The notes: a model not told the origin generated them from the letters alone. 26,357 bases of DNA from JBBQXK01 sp038251625 (GCA_038251625.1 JBBSBE010000045.1:1-26357), one strand, 5' to 3'. Shown: positions 1-8,188, counted from the stretch's first letter. A program made the numbers and translations.

Positions 1-144
1 GGCGTGGGATTTGACCGTGACCCCTGGGCCAAGCGTCACCTCGGGGCCGATCACCGCAAAGGGGCCGACCGTGGCCCCCGGCCCGATGGTCGCCCCATCC
101 TCGACGATCGCGGCGGGGTGGATGCGGGCGTCAGGTGCGATCAC
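1..144 (-). CDS. lpxA: UDP-N-acetylglucosamine acyltransferase LpxA, N-terminal 48 residues (truncated by window edge)
   Basis: LpxA transfers a 3-hydroxyacyl chain from acyl carrier protein to UDP-GlcNAc, the first step of lipid A synthesis in the cytoplasm. Only the first 48 codons are here; the gene runs off the left edge. The visible residues begin VIAPDARIHPAAIVEDGATI and continue with hexapeptide-repeat periodicity (IGPGAT, VGPFAV, IGPEVT, LGPGVT), the left-handed beta-helix typical of the family. I chose the GTG at 144, six bases after the fabZ stop, because the reading matches the usual LpxA N-terminus. The fabZ-lpxA order is standard for Gram-negative lipid A clusters, and the two are surely co-transcribed. 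Other hexapeptide transferases such as LpxD look similar over so short a stretch, but the start and position favour LpxA. Confidence 0.9.
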   Translation of the reverse strand, partial: MIAPDARIHPAAIVEDGATIGPGATVGPFAVIGPEVTLGPGVTVKSHA

Positions 145-149
145 GGGCG

Positions 150-620
150 TCAGGCCTTGGGCAGATCGAACATGGCGGTGTAGACGGCCTCTGCCGCCAG
201 TTCACCCCCCACCATCGCGCGGCCCTCGAACTTCCACACCCGCCCGCCGCCGCGCAGCGCCTTGACGTGCAGTTCCAGCACGTCGCCCGGCACGACCTTG
301 CGGCGGAACTTGGCGGCCTCGACCCCCATGAAAAAGACGTTTGCGCCCTTGTCCACGAGGTCCATGGACAGGCCCACCAGCACGCCCGCCGTCTGCGCCA
401 TCGCCTCGATGATCATGACACCGGGAAAGATCGGCATGTTCGGGAAGTGGCCCTGAAACTGCGGTTCGTTGTAGGTGATGTTCTTGATCCCCACGCAGCG
501 TTCCTGCAGCACCACATCTTCGACCCGGTCCACCAGAAGGAAGGGATAGCGGTGCGGGATGATGCGCTGGATGAGGGAAAGATCAGCCGACAGGGCGGCG
601 GCGGTGGTGTCATCTGGCAT
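150..620 (-). CDS. fabZ: 3-hydroxyacyl-[acyl-carrier-protein] dehydratase FabZ
   Basis: FabZ dehydrates 3-hydroxyacyl-ACP to trans-2-enoyl-ACP in fatty acid elongation. It competes with LpxA for 3-hydroxyacyl-ACP, which explains their usual linkage. The 156-residue protein is family-sized and has a single hot-dog fold. The conserved active-site His is H58 in GHFP, and the catalytic Glu is E72 in PGVMIIEAMAQ. The N-terminal LIQRIIPHRYPFLLVDR block is also typical. The ATG at 620 is preceded at good spacing by AAGGAG. An 89-base gap separates it from ompH upstream, and lpxA follows within six bases. lpxD, which often lies just before fabZ, is not present. Confidence 0.97.
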   Translation of the reverse strand: MPDDTTAAALSADLSLIQRIIPHRYPFLLVDRVEDVVLQERCVGIKNITYNEPQFQGHFPNMPIFPGVMIIEAMAQTAGVLVGLSMDLVDKGANVFFMGVEAAKFRRKVVPGDVLELHVKALRGGGRVWKFEGRAMVGGELAAEAVYTAMFDLPKA

Positions 621-709
621 CGCGGTCTCCTTCCCTGACGCCGCAGCGGGCGACGGTGCGATCTGGTTACCAATTCAGGCTGTTTGAGACAAGGCGCCCG
701 GTCCGCCTT

Positions 710-1321
710 TCAGGGTGAGGGCACGGGTGCGGGGTCTGGCAAAGGGGCAAGGGGGCCAGGCGTTTCGTCGGGGGCGGGCGCCGGCCCTGCCCCGAGGCGC
801 AGGTTTATCCGCGCCACGGCGGCTTCGGTGATATCCGCGCTGTCGAGGCTGATGACGACCGATTGCTGGTCGAGGATCAACGAGGCGCCCATCTCTTTCA
901 GCATTTCGGCAAGGACGGGGGCAGCGGCATTCAGAAAGGTCTGGCGGTCCTCGTCGCGCGCACGTGTCAGGGCGCGGGACTTGGCCGCTTGCGCGCGGCG
1001 GATGCCTTCGACCTTTTCGTTGAACGCATCGGCCTGCGGGCGGAATTCGGCCGGTGGCAGCGTCTTGCGCATTTCGGTCAGGTCGCGCTCTTCCGCTTCG
1101 AGCGCAGACTCGATCTGCAGGTTCTCGGCCGCCAAGGCGCGCGAGTCGCGGTCAAGCCGCGCGAGGGACGCCTTGCCGAAGGCCGACTGTTCGAAAAGGG
1201 CATCCTGCCGCAGCACCAGCACCGACCCCCGATAGTCGGGCGCGGTCTGTGCCTGCACGCCCCCGACCGGAAAAACTGCGGCCAGCAACAGCGCCGCGAC
1301 CGCCAGCCCGCCCCCGCGCAT
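710..1321 (-). CDS. OmpH/Skp-family periplasmic chaperone
   Basis: Skp/OmpH proteins are periplasmic trimeric chaperones that hold unfolded outer-membrane proteins on the way to the BAM complex. The 203-residue product has a signal peptide (hydrophobic stretch at about residues 5-20, likely cut after VQA at residue 24). A long charged, coiled-coil-prone helical region follows at about residues 55-150, rich in Ala, Glu, Arg and Gln, as in Skp tentacles. The tail after about residue 190 is Pro/Ala-rich. The start codon overlaps the bamA stop by one base (TGATG on the minus strand), indicating translational coupling. Sequence conservation in this family is low, so the call leans on architecture and on the bamA-ompH-fabZ order. 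Confidence 0.87.
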   Translation of the reverse strand: MRGGGLAVAALLLAAVFPVGGVQAQTAPDYRGSVLVLRQDALFEQSAFGKASLARLDRDSRALAAENLQIESALEAEERDLTEMRKTLPPAEFRPQADAFNEKVEGIRRAQAAKSRALTRARDEDRQTFLNAAAPVLAEMLKEMGASLILDQQSVVISLDSADITEAAVARINLRLGAGPAPAPDETPGPLAPLPDPAPVPSP

Positions 1322-3672
1322 CAGAACTGCGTCGAGATCGTCAGATCGAAGGTCCGCTCCTTGTCGTAGTCTTCTTTCTGAAGCGCGCGGGCGAGGTTGA
1401 AGCGCAGCGGGCCAACCGGCGTATCCCAGAAGATCGACACCCCGATCGAGGAGCGCAGGTTGAAGCCGTCATCCACCGGATCGGCGCCAAGCGGGCCGCC
1501 GTTCGCGTTGTCGAGGCCCCAGACCGAGCCCACGTCAAAGAAGACGCCGCCCTTGATCCCGTATTCTTCGGGGATGCCAAGCGGGAACTCGGCCTCGAAC
1601 CGCATGACGGCAAAGAAGTTTCCGCCAAGCGCGTCTTCGTTGTCCGACGCGAGGTCGCGCGGGCCGTAACCATTCGCCTCAAAGCCACGGATCTTGCCGT
1701 TGCCGAAGAAACGCTCGGTCACGCGGCTGTCGCCCTTGGTCATGTTGATCGCGCCGCCCTCGAAGATCGCGCGCAGCGTGACTTCCTCGTTCAGGATGCG
1801 CCGCTCGGCCAGAGCCAGCGCCGAGGTGGAGACGTAGCTCAGATCGCCCCCCAGCACCGCGAATTCCTGGCTGAAGCGCAGAAGGACGCCGCCATTGGGG
1901 TTGAGCCCCGATTTCCGCGTGTCGTAGGTCAGCGCATAGCCGACGGCAGACGTGAGCTGCGACCCGACATCCTGTTCGGCAAAAAGGATCGCGGAGCTGC
2001 CACTGGCCACGCCCTTGATCTCGCTTTGCTCAAGCCGGTAGGTCAGGCCGAAGCGCGTGTTTTCGGCAATCGGGAACGACAGCGACGGACGGATCCCGAT
2101 GGACCGGGTGTTGTAGCGTGCGTTGTCCCTGTCCGTTTCGCTGTAGAAGACGTCAAAGCCGAAGCGCAGGTCGCGGCCGAGGAACGCGGGTTCACCGAAG
2201 CTGAAGCTGGCGGCCCGGCTGGAACTGGCGGTCGTGACGTTGACCGCGATGCTCTGCCCGCGCCCCAGGAAGTTCTGTTCCGAGAAGTTGATGTTGAAGC
2301 CGATGCCCGCGTCCTGCCCGTAGCTGGCACCGAACCCAAGCGAGCCCGTGGGCTGCTCTTCCACATTGACATTCACGACCACCTGATCCGGCCCGCTGCC
2401 CTGCTCGGCGTTGACATCTGCCTTGGAAAAGAAGCCGAGGGCACGGATGCGTTCAGCCGCCTGCCGGATTTCGCGCGGGTTGAAGGGATCGCCTTCCACG
2501 CTTTTGAACTGGCGACGAACCACGGCGTCGAGCGTGGTGGTGTTGCCCTCGATATCGATCCGTTCGACGAACACGCGCGGGCCGCGGACGACGGCAAAAT
2601 CTATATCCACGGTGCCCGCCCGATCATTGCGGGTGATGCGGGGATCGACGCGGACGAAATCGAGACCCTTGCGCAAGGCCAGCGTTTCAAGCCGCGCGAT
2701 GTTGGCGTCGATCACCGACGGCGAATAGGTGACGCCCGGGCGCAGGCGCAGGGCATCCTGAAACTCTGCGGCATCGGCGCCTGTCACTTCGGAAGAGGCG
2801 GATACGCGGCCAACCTTGAAGCTTTGGCCTTCACGGATGGTGAAGGTGACATAGAAGGCGTCACGCTCGCGGGTGATTTCGCCGGTCGCATCCGCGATCT
2901 GGAAATCGATGAACCCGCGCGAGGCATAGAAATCGCGCAGAAGCTGCTTGTCGAATTCGATCCGGTCGGCAACGAAGGTATCGCGCGAGATCAGCTGGCG
3001 CAGGAAACCCGCCTGTTTGGTGTTGACCACCTGCCGCAGGCGCCGGTCGGAATAGGCGCGGTTCCCGAGGAACGAGATCCGCTCGACCTCTACCACGCCG
3101 CCTTCGCGCACCTCGAACACAAGATCGACGCGGTTGCCGTTGCGCCGGATAATCCGCGGCTCGACCGTTGCCGCAAAACGGCCCGCGTTTTCGTAAGCAT
3201 CCGCGATGATGCGGGCGTCAGCTTCTGCCTGCGCGGGCGAATAGACGCGGCGCGACTGCGACTTGATCAGCGGCAGCAGGGTTTCGTCCTTGATCCGCTT
3301 GTTGCCTTCGATGTTGATCACGTTGACGGTGGGGTATTCCTGCACCCGGATCAGCAGGGTGGAGCCCTGCGGCACCAGCTCCACGGTTTCAAAGAGGCCC
3401 GAGCGGACAACACGCTGATAGGCATCGTTCAGATCGCCTGCGGAAAGCGACGCGCCACGGGCGATTCCCGCGAAGGCGATGATCGTCGCGGCATCGACGC
3501 GGTCGTTGCCTTCGATGCTGACGTTCGAAAAAGAAAAGCTCTGCGCCTGGGCGGGTGTGAAGGTCGCTGGGCAAACCACTGCGACAGCGAGAAAAAGACA
3601 GGTTAGCGCCGTCTTTACGCGCGAGAAGCCCAATATCTTGCGTCCTCGAAAGCCACCAGCCGCAACATCCAT
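1321..3672 (-). CDS. bamA: Outer membrane protein assembly factor BamA
   Basis: BamA is the essential outer-membrane component that folds and inserts beta-barrel proteins. The 783-residue product (from the ATG at 3672) has a signal peptide ending in AQA. Five POTRA domains cover about residues 45-430, with recurring 'I.GN' motifs such as VSIEGNDRVD and INIEGNKRIK. The C-terminal 16-stranded barrel carries the L6 motif as IRGF at about 661-664 and ends in the Phe signature (TISTQF). The open frame extends to a GTG at 3696. I prefer the ATG at 3672 because GGACGGGG lies at proper spacing, and the likely promoter at 3706-3734 would start transcription almost on top of the GTG. Its stop overlaps the ompH start. 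Confidence 0.97.
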   Translation of the reverse strand: MDVAAGGFRGRKILGFSRVKTALTCLFLAVAVVCPATFTPAQAQSFSFSNVSIEGNDRVDAATIIAFAGIARGASLSAGDLNDAYQRVVRSGLFETVELVPQGSTLLIRVQEYPTVNVINIEGNKRIKDETLLPLIKSQSRRVYSPAQAEADARIIADAYENAGRFAATVEPRIIRRNGNRVDLVFEVREGGVVEVERISFLGNRAYSDRRLRQVVNTKQAGFLRQLISRDTFVADRIEFDKQLLRDFYASRGFIDFQIADATGEITRERDAFYVTFTIREGQSFKVGRVSASSEVTGADAAEFQDALRLRPGVTYSPSVIDANIARLETLALRKGLDFVRVDPRITRNDRAGTVDIDFAVVRGPRVFVERIDIEGNTTTLDAVVRRQFKSVEGDPFNPREIRQAAERIRALGFFSKADVNAEQGSGPDQVVVNVNVEEQPTGSLGFGASYGQDAGIGFNINFSEQNFLGRGQSIAVNVTTASSSRAASFSFGEPAFLGRDLRFGFDVFYSETDRDNARYNTRSIGIRPSLSFPIAENTRFGLTYRLEQSEIKGVASGSSAILFAEQDVGSQLTSAVGYALTYDTRKSGLNPNGGVLLRFSQEFAVLGGDLSYVSTSALALAERRILNEEVTLRAIFEGGAINMTKGDSRVTERFFGNGKIRGFEANGYGPRDLASDNEDALGGNFFAVMRFEAEFPLGIPEEYGIKGGVFFDVGSVWGLDNANGGPLGADPVDDGFNLRSSIGVSIFWDTPVGPLRFNLARALQKEDYDKERTFDLTISTQF

Positions 3673-3705
3673 AGGTTCGCCCCGTCCATAATCCACTTCG
3701 GAATC

Positions 3706-3734
3706 TGACTAGCGGGATATGCGCAGCTTGTCAA
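3706..3734 (-). promoter_or_regulatory. Probable sigma-70-type promoter for bamA-ompH-fabZ-lpxA
   Basis: On the minus strand a perfect TTGACA (3734-3729) is followed by a 17-base spacer and TAGTCA (3711-3706), a weak -10. Predicted transcription start is near 3699, giving a leader of about 27 bases to the ATG at 3672. Rhodobacterales -10 elements are often degenerate. The match is visual only. Confidence 0.45.
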
Positions 3735-3762
3735 AAGCATGGACGCGCGGAGCGCGAGACGA

Positions 3763-3912
3763 TCAGTGCGGCAGCAAAAAAGGCAACAGGGTCGCGCCCA
3801 GAAACGCCCCGGCCATCAACCCCACGATCACCGTGCCAAGGGTGAAGAACGTGTCCCAGTTGAGCTTCACGATCAGCGACAGGCCACGATAGCCTTCCAT
3901 CACACGTTGCAT
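3763..3912 (-). CDS. Small single-pass membrane protein, function unknown (49 aa)
   Basis: A 49-codon gene between rseP and bamA. The ATG at 3912 has a strong GGGGAGG ribosome-binding site six bases upstream. The open frame extends further upstream, but that part lacks such a site. The protein begins MQRVMEGYRGLSLIVKLNWD. It has one hydrophobic helix at about residues 22-46, with small-residue-rich sequence (LGTVIVGLMAGAFLG), and ends LLPH. I do not recognise a family. Its placement between a membrane protease and the BAM core, in the same direction, suggests an envelope-related role. That is inference from position only. Confidence 0.65.
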   Translation of the reverse strand: MQRVMEGYRGLSLIVKLNWDTFFTLGTVIVGLMAGAFLGATLLPFLLPH

Positions 3913-3981
3913 TTGCGCCTCCCCGTTCTGTGGTTGGAAGCAAGGAAATAGCCGCAGATTGTGGCCTGATTTGGGCGCGTA

Positions 3982-4001
3982 CGGGCGCCGCACGGCGCCC
4001 G
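3982..4001. other. GC-rich hairpin after rseP
   Basis: An 8-bp perfect stem (CGGGCGCC / GGCGCCCG) with a 4-base loop lies 14 bases past the rseP stop and before the small membrane-protein gene. There is no T-run after it on the minus strand, so it is not a classic intrinsic terminator. It could be a transcript-stabilising or processing element, or simply high GC content. Confidence 0.35.
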
Positions 4002-4014
4002 CGCGGGACGCCGC

Positions 4015-5352
4015 CTACGGGCAGAGGAAATCGTTCCCGATCGCAAAAATCATCAGCGACAAAATCGCCGTAAGCCCGATGCCCATCAGCACCTTCAGCG
4101 CGCGATCGGTGGGCGGACGGCCGGTCACGGCCTCCCACGCGTGAAACACCAGATGCCCGCCGTCCAGGACCGGGATGGGGAAAAGGTTCATCAGTCCGAC
4201 CGCCGTCGACAGCATGGCGATGAAGATGATGAAGCTTTGCACGCCCTGCGAGGCCGCCGCGCCCGAGCTTTCGGCGATCCCGATCGGGCCCTGGATATTG
4301 CACGACGAGATCGCGCCCGTGATGATGTGCCAGAAGCCCGAAAGCGACGTGGTGGCGATGCGCCAGGTTTCCGATGCGCTGAGGCCGATCACCTCGAACA
4401 CGCCGGGGGTGCGGGTTTCCGGTGTGATGACCAGACCACCGGACAGCCCGATCAGCCAGCGCGTCTCGAACCCGCCTTCGCGCAGGGGCACATCCATGCG
4501 GCGCGGCACGAGGGTGATCTTGATCGTCTCGCCCGCACGCCAGATGTCGAGCAACAGCGGCTTGCCGCCGGAGTTTCCGACAACGTCGCGCAGCTCGCCG
4601 AACGATGCGATGGGCTTGCCATCGACCGCCAGCACCACATCCCCCTCTTCCACGCCGACATCATGGGCGGCCGAAGCAGGCGCCACGTAATCGGCACGGG
4701 GTGGGAAGGGATAGGGCCCCTCCAGCGTCAGCGTCTGGCCACCACGGCTGACCTCGTATTGCGTGACAGGTGCGACCGGTGCTGCTTCGGCCTGCGCTGC
4801 CAGCGATTCCAGATCGCTGACGGGGACCCCGTCAATGGCGGTGATGCGGTCGCCGGGCAGCAGGCTCTGGCCCTCGAAAGGGGTGGATTTCAGCGCGCCC
4901 ACCACCGCATCGCGCGTGGCGACGCCGGAGACGAGGTAGAAGCCGGAAAACACGATGATCGACAGCGCGAAGTTGAACAGCGGACCGGCGGCCACCGTGG
5001 CCGCGCGGGCCCAGAGGGGCGCGCCATGCATGGTGCGGCGGCGTTCTTCCGGCGGCAGTTCGGACATTGCCGTACCGTCCTTGCCGGATGCCGCGTCCGA
5101 ATCGCCCTTGAATTTCACGAAGCCGCCAAAGGGCAGAAGCGCCAGTTGCCAGCGCGTGCCGCGCCTGTCCTTGCGCGCAAAGATCACCGGGCCGAAGCCA
5201 AGGCTGAAGACATCGGCGTGGATGCCGGACCAGCGGCCCACGATGTAGTGGCCGTATTCATGCACCGCCACGATGATCGACAGCGCCACCACGAAGGCAA
5301 GGATGGTGAAGGCCACGTTGCCGAATTGAGGGATCAGTCCGATGAAGTCCAC
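4015..5352 (-). CDS. rseP: Site-2 intramembrane zinc metalloprotease RseP
   Basis: RseP cleaves transmembrane helices, classically the anti-sigma factor RseA in the envelope-stress cascade, and remnant signal peptides. The 445-residue protein has HEYGH (H31, E32, H35) as the HExxH zinc site in the first membrane helix. A PDZ region lies around residues 110-290; the clearest PDZ-like strand-loop is GVEEGDVVLAVDGKPI. The second zinc motif NLFPIPVLDGG falls at about 387-397, followed by C-terminal helices. The start is GTG, with AAGGA about seven bases upstream. It follows dxr by 17 bases, in the common dxr-rseP-bamA order. Whether an RseA-type substrate exists in this organism cannot be told from the window. 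Confidence 0.95.
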   Translation of the reverse strand: MDFIGLIPQFGNVAFTILAFVVALSIIVAVHEYGHYIVGRWSGIHADVFSLGFGPVIFARKDRRGTRWQLALLPFGGFVKFKGDSDAASGKDGTAMSELPPEERRRTMHGAPLWARAATVAAGPLFNFALSIIVFSGFYLVSGVATRDAVVGALKSTPFEGQSLLPGDRITAIDGVPVSDLESLAAQAEAAPVAPVTQYEVSRGGQTLTLEGPYPFPPRADYVAPASAAHDVGVEEGDVVLAVDGKPIASFGELRDVVGNSGGKPLLLDIWRAGETIKITLVPRRMDVPLREGGFETRWLIGLSGGLVITPETRTPGVFEVIGLSASETWRIATTSLSGFWHIITGAISSCNIQGPIGIAESSGAAASQGVQSFIIFIAMLSTAVGLMNLFPIPVLDGGHLVFHAWEAVTGRPPTDRALKVLMGIGLTAILSLMIFAIGNDFLCP

Positions 5353-5369
5353 GCAGCGTCCTTTTCAGT

Positions 5370-6554
5370 CTAGGTCTTGTTCTGCCGTTCGCGCACCGCC
5401 TGCGCGGCCACCCTACGCGCGAGATGGTCCGTTGCCAGCACTTCCTCAAGGGTCTCGGGGGCTTTTCCAAGGCTCATTCGGTTCGAAAGACGGGCAAGCG
5501 TGTCTTCCACCACATCGGCCATCTGCAAAAACCGCAATCCATCGGCGATGAAATGATCGAGAGCCACCTCTTTCGCCGCGTTGAAGGCGGCGCCGGCATG
5601 GCCACGCACCTCCATCACCTCGCGCGCCAGGCGCAAGGCGGGGAAGCGCTGCGGATCGGGTGGCTCGAAGCTGAGGTGACCAAGGGCCGCAAGGTCGAGC
5701 CGGGCCACGGGCACCTGCCCACGGTTGGGCCAGTGCAGCGCGTAGCCGATGGCGTGGCGCATGTCGGCGGGGCCGAGATGCGCCATGATGCCGCCGTCGC
5801 AAAAGCCGACAAGGGCGTGGACGATGGACTGGGGATGGACCAGCACCTCGATCCGATCTGGCGGAAATCCGAAAAACTCGCGCGTTTCGATAAGTTCCAG
5901 CGCCTTGTTGAACATCGAGGCGCTGTCGATCGAGATCCGCTGCCCCATCGACCAGTTGGGATGGGCCACGGCCTCTTTCACCGTGGCGGCCGCCAGCCGA
6001 TCAAGCGCCCAGTCGCGGAACGGCCCGCCAGAGGCGGTGATGATGACCCGCTCCACCGCGCCCCTGTCCTCGCCTGCAAGCGCCTGAAAGACAGCCGAAT
6101 GTTCGCTGTCCACGGGCAGGATCGTTGCGCCGTGCGCAGCGGCGGTGGCCATCAGAAGCGCGCCCGCCGTCACCAGGCTTTCCTTGTTGGCAAGCGCCAG
6201 CGTGCCCCCGTGGCGCAGCGCGCGCATGCCGGGCACCAGGCCCGCAGCGCCCACGATGGCGCTCATCACCCAGTCGGCGGGGCGGTCGGCGGCGTCGGCG
6301 ATGGCTTGCGGCCCGGCGGTCACCTCTGTCGCCGTGCCGGCAAGGGCCGTGCGCAGCGGCTCCAGAAGATCGGGATGTGCCGTCACGGCCAAGTCGGCCC
6401 GCAGCGCCCGCGCCATATCGGCCAGCCGCGCGATGTTGCGCCCGCCTGTCAGGGCCACCGTCCGGTACGCCTCTGGCCCCCCTGCCCGCATCAGAAGGTC
6501 GAAGGTGCTTTCCCCAATGGAGCCTGTGGCACCGAAGACGGAAACGCTGCGCAT
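5370..6554 (-). CDS. dxr: 1-deoxy-D-xylulose 5-phosphate reductoisomerase
   Basis: Dxr converts DXP to 2-C-methyl-D-erythritol 4-phosphate with NADPH, the committed step of the MEP isoprenoid pathway. Its products feed UppS and MiaA, both encoded nearby. The 394-residue protein has the N-terminal dinucleotide-binding loop GATGSIG (8-14), a conserved NKESLV segment, and the metal/substrate site VDSEHSA at about 148-154, equivalent to the D150-S151-E152 region of the E. coli enzyme. I start at the ATG at 6554, just after the cdsA stop. An in-frame TTG at 6575 would overlap cdsA and add seven residues before the nucleotide-binding strand. Confidence 0.96.
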   Translation of the reverse strand: MRSVSVFGATGSIGESTFDLLMRAGGPEAYRTVALTGGRNIARLADMARALRADLAVTAHPDLLEPLRTALAGTATEVTAGPQAIADAADRPADWVMSAIVGAAGLVPGMRALRHGGTLALANKESLVTAGALLMATAAAHGATILPVDSEHSAVFQALAGEDRGAVERVIITASGGPFRDWALDRLAAATVKEAVAHPNWSMGQRISIDSASMFNKALELIETREFFGFPPDRIEVLVHPQSIVHALVGFCDGGIMAHLGPADMRHAIGYALHWPNRGQVPVARLDLAALGHLSFEPPDPQRFPALRLAREVMEVRGHAGAAFNAAKEVALDHFIADGLRFLQMADVVEDTLARLSNRMSLGKAPETLEEVLATDHLARRVAAQAVRERQNKT

Positions 6555-6558
6555 GCGC

Positions 6559-7413
6559 TCAGGGCTTTCCTGCAAGGCCGAAGGGATGTGGCGCGGGCAG
6601 GGGAAGGTGCGACACGAGGCCCAGCAGCATCACCGCGACCACCGCCCCTGTCAGCGCGTCGAACCTGTCCAGCAGGCCGCCGTGGCCGGGGATGAGGCCG
6701 GAGCTGTCCTTGACGCCCGTGCGCCGCTTCAGCCAGCTTTCAGCGATATCCCCCATCTGGCCTGCGAAGGCCAGAACGGGCGAGACAAGCACCAGCAGCC
6801 ATCCCGCTGGCCCCGCCAGCCCGGCAACAACGAACCCTGCCCCCACAAATGCCGCACCGACCCAGCCCGCGATTGTGCCGGACCATGTTTTCTTGGGGCT
6901 GAGCGAGGGCCAGAAGCGCGGGCCACCCAGCATCCTGCCGACGAAATATCCCATCACGTCGGATACCACGACGATCAGGATCAGCCAGACAAGCGCGGTC
7001 GTGCCCGCGCCCTGCCGGATCGAGACAAGGCCGTAGCCCGCCACCATCGCCGCCGCTGCCAGCGCCGCTGCAAGCCTGCGGCAGCGCCGCGCGCCGAAGG
7101 CAAGCACAAGCGACGGCACCAGCAGAAGGATCGGCGCGGCAGGCGCGTCATTGAAGAACGTGGCGAGGAGCGCCACCCCAGACCCGGCCCCGATCCACAG
7201 CGCCTCGCTGCTGCGTGCGGGCGCGGTCATCCGCGCCAGTTCCCACACCATGCCGCCCGTCACCAGCACGACGAGCGCGGCAAAGGCAGGCCCGCCAAGC
7301 CAGATCTCGACCCCGCCGATCACCAGCATCGCAAAGGCAGAAACAAGCCTGCGGCGCAGATCGCTCCACCTCGGCACGCGCGGTGGGAGGGGGGGCAAGG
7401 GCGCCGTGCTCAT
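6559..7413 (-). CDS. cdsA: Phosphatidate cytidylyltransferase (CDP-diglyceride synthase)
   Basis: CdsA makes CDP-diacylglycerol from phosphatidic acid and CTP in the inner membrane, the precursor of all major phospholipids. The 284-residue protein has about seven hydrophobic helices. The CDP-diglyceride synthase signature lies at about residues 224-250, with LKRRTGVKDSSGLIPGHGG followed by LLDRFD. An SPKKTWSG segment precedes it. The start codon overlaps the uppS stop (ATGA at 7410-7413), so translation is probably coupled. dxr follows after four bases. The first 20 residues are Pro-rich and less conserved in appearance, but the coupled start is convincing. Confidence 0.95.
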   Translation of the reverse strand: MSTAPLPPLPPRVPRWSDLRRRLVSAFAMLVIGGVEIWLGGPAFAALVVLVTGGMVWELARMTAPARSSEALWIGAGSGVALLATFFNDAPAAPILLLVPSLVLAFGARRCRRLAAALAAAAMVAGYGLVSIRQGAGTTALVWLILIVVVSDVMGYFVGRMLGGPRFWPSLSPKKTWSGTIAGWVGAAFVGAGFVVAGLAGPAGWLLVLVSPVLAFAGQMGDIAESWLKRRTGVKDSSGLIPGHGGLLDRFDALTGAVVAVMLLGLVSHLPLPAPHPFGLAGKP

Positions 7414-8159
7414 CGCGCGACGGCCCCGCCGAAGCGCCGGTCGCGGTTGCCAAAGCGCAACAGGATCGCCGCCAGTTCCTGCGGGGTGAAATCGGGCCAG
7501 AGCGTGGCGGTGAATTCGTATTCGGCATAGGCCGCCTGCCAGGGCAGGAAGTTGGAAATGCGGGTTTCACCCGATGTGCGGATCACCAGATCGGGATCGG
7601 GCAGACCGCCGGTATCAAGCCGCGCGGCAAGCGCCGCCTCGCTGATGTCGGCGGGGTCGAGATGACCGTCAGCGGCGTCTTGTGCGAGCTTTCGCGCCGC
7701 GCGCAGGATTTCGTCGCGCCCGCCGTAGTTGATCGCCACGGTGAGGTTCAGCCGGGTCAGGCCTGCCGTGCGCGCCTCGATCCCCGCCATCAAGCGCTGC
7801 AATTTGGGATCCAGCCGCGAGCGGTCGCCGATGAAGCGCATGCGCACACCCTCTGCCGCCAGCCTGTCGGCCTCGCGCTGGATATACCGGGCGAAGATGG
7901 CCATGAGGCCCAGCACCTCTTCGGTGGAGCGCTTCCAGTTCTCGGTCGAGAAGGCATAGATGGTCAGCCAGCCGATGCCCAGATCGGGGGCGCAGCGCAC
8001 GATTTCCTTCACCCGCTCTGCGCCCTTGCGATGGCCCACAAGGCGCGGCCAGCCGCGATTGGTGGCCCAGCGGCCGTTGCCGTCCATGATGATGGCCACG
8101 TGGCCGGGCGTTGTCATGCCAGGCCCCCCGGCGCGAGGCAGTGCCGCATCGTGCTGCAT
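7410..8159 (-). CDS. uppS: Isoprenyl (undecaprenyl diphosphate) synthase
   Basis: UppS is a cis-prenyltransferase that condenses isopentenyl diphosphate onto farnesyl diphosphate to give undecaprenyl diphosphate, the lipid carrier for peptidoglycan and O-antigen. The 249-residue product has the family N-terminus HVAIIMDGNGRWA, with catalytic Asp at residue 26. The C-terminal signature runs RTSGETRISNFLPWQ, then YAEYEFTATLWPDF. The ATG at 8159 has GGGAGA upstream; an alternative ATG at 8117 (MTTPGHVAI) also has a G-rich site and would give 235 residues. The frr-uppS gap is 29 bases, consistent with one transcript. Confidence 0.96.
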   Translation of the reverse strand: MQHDAALPRAGGPGMTTPGHVAIIMDGNGRWATNRGWPRLVGHRKGAERVKEIVRCAPDLGIGWLTIYAFSTENWKRSTEEVLGLMAIFARYIQREADRLAAEGVRMRFIGDRSRLDPKLQRLMAGIEARTAGLTRLNLTVAINYGGRDEILRAARKLAQDAADGHLDPADISEAALAARLDTGGLPDPDLVIRTSGETRISNFLPWQAAYAEYEFTATLWPDFTPQELAAILLRFGNRDRRFGGAVAR

Positions 8160-8188
8160 AGGTCAGTCTCTCCCGCGCGCGCCGGCCG

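Noticed and set aside
1054..3606. Very long plus-strand open frame (850 codons) opposite bamA
   Set aside because: It lies antisense to an unmistakable bamA, has no recognisable domain, and is rich in Arg, Ala and Asp as expected from the opposite strand of a high-GC gene.
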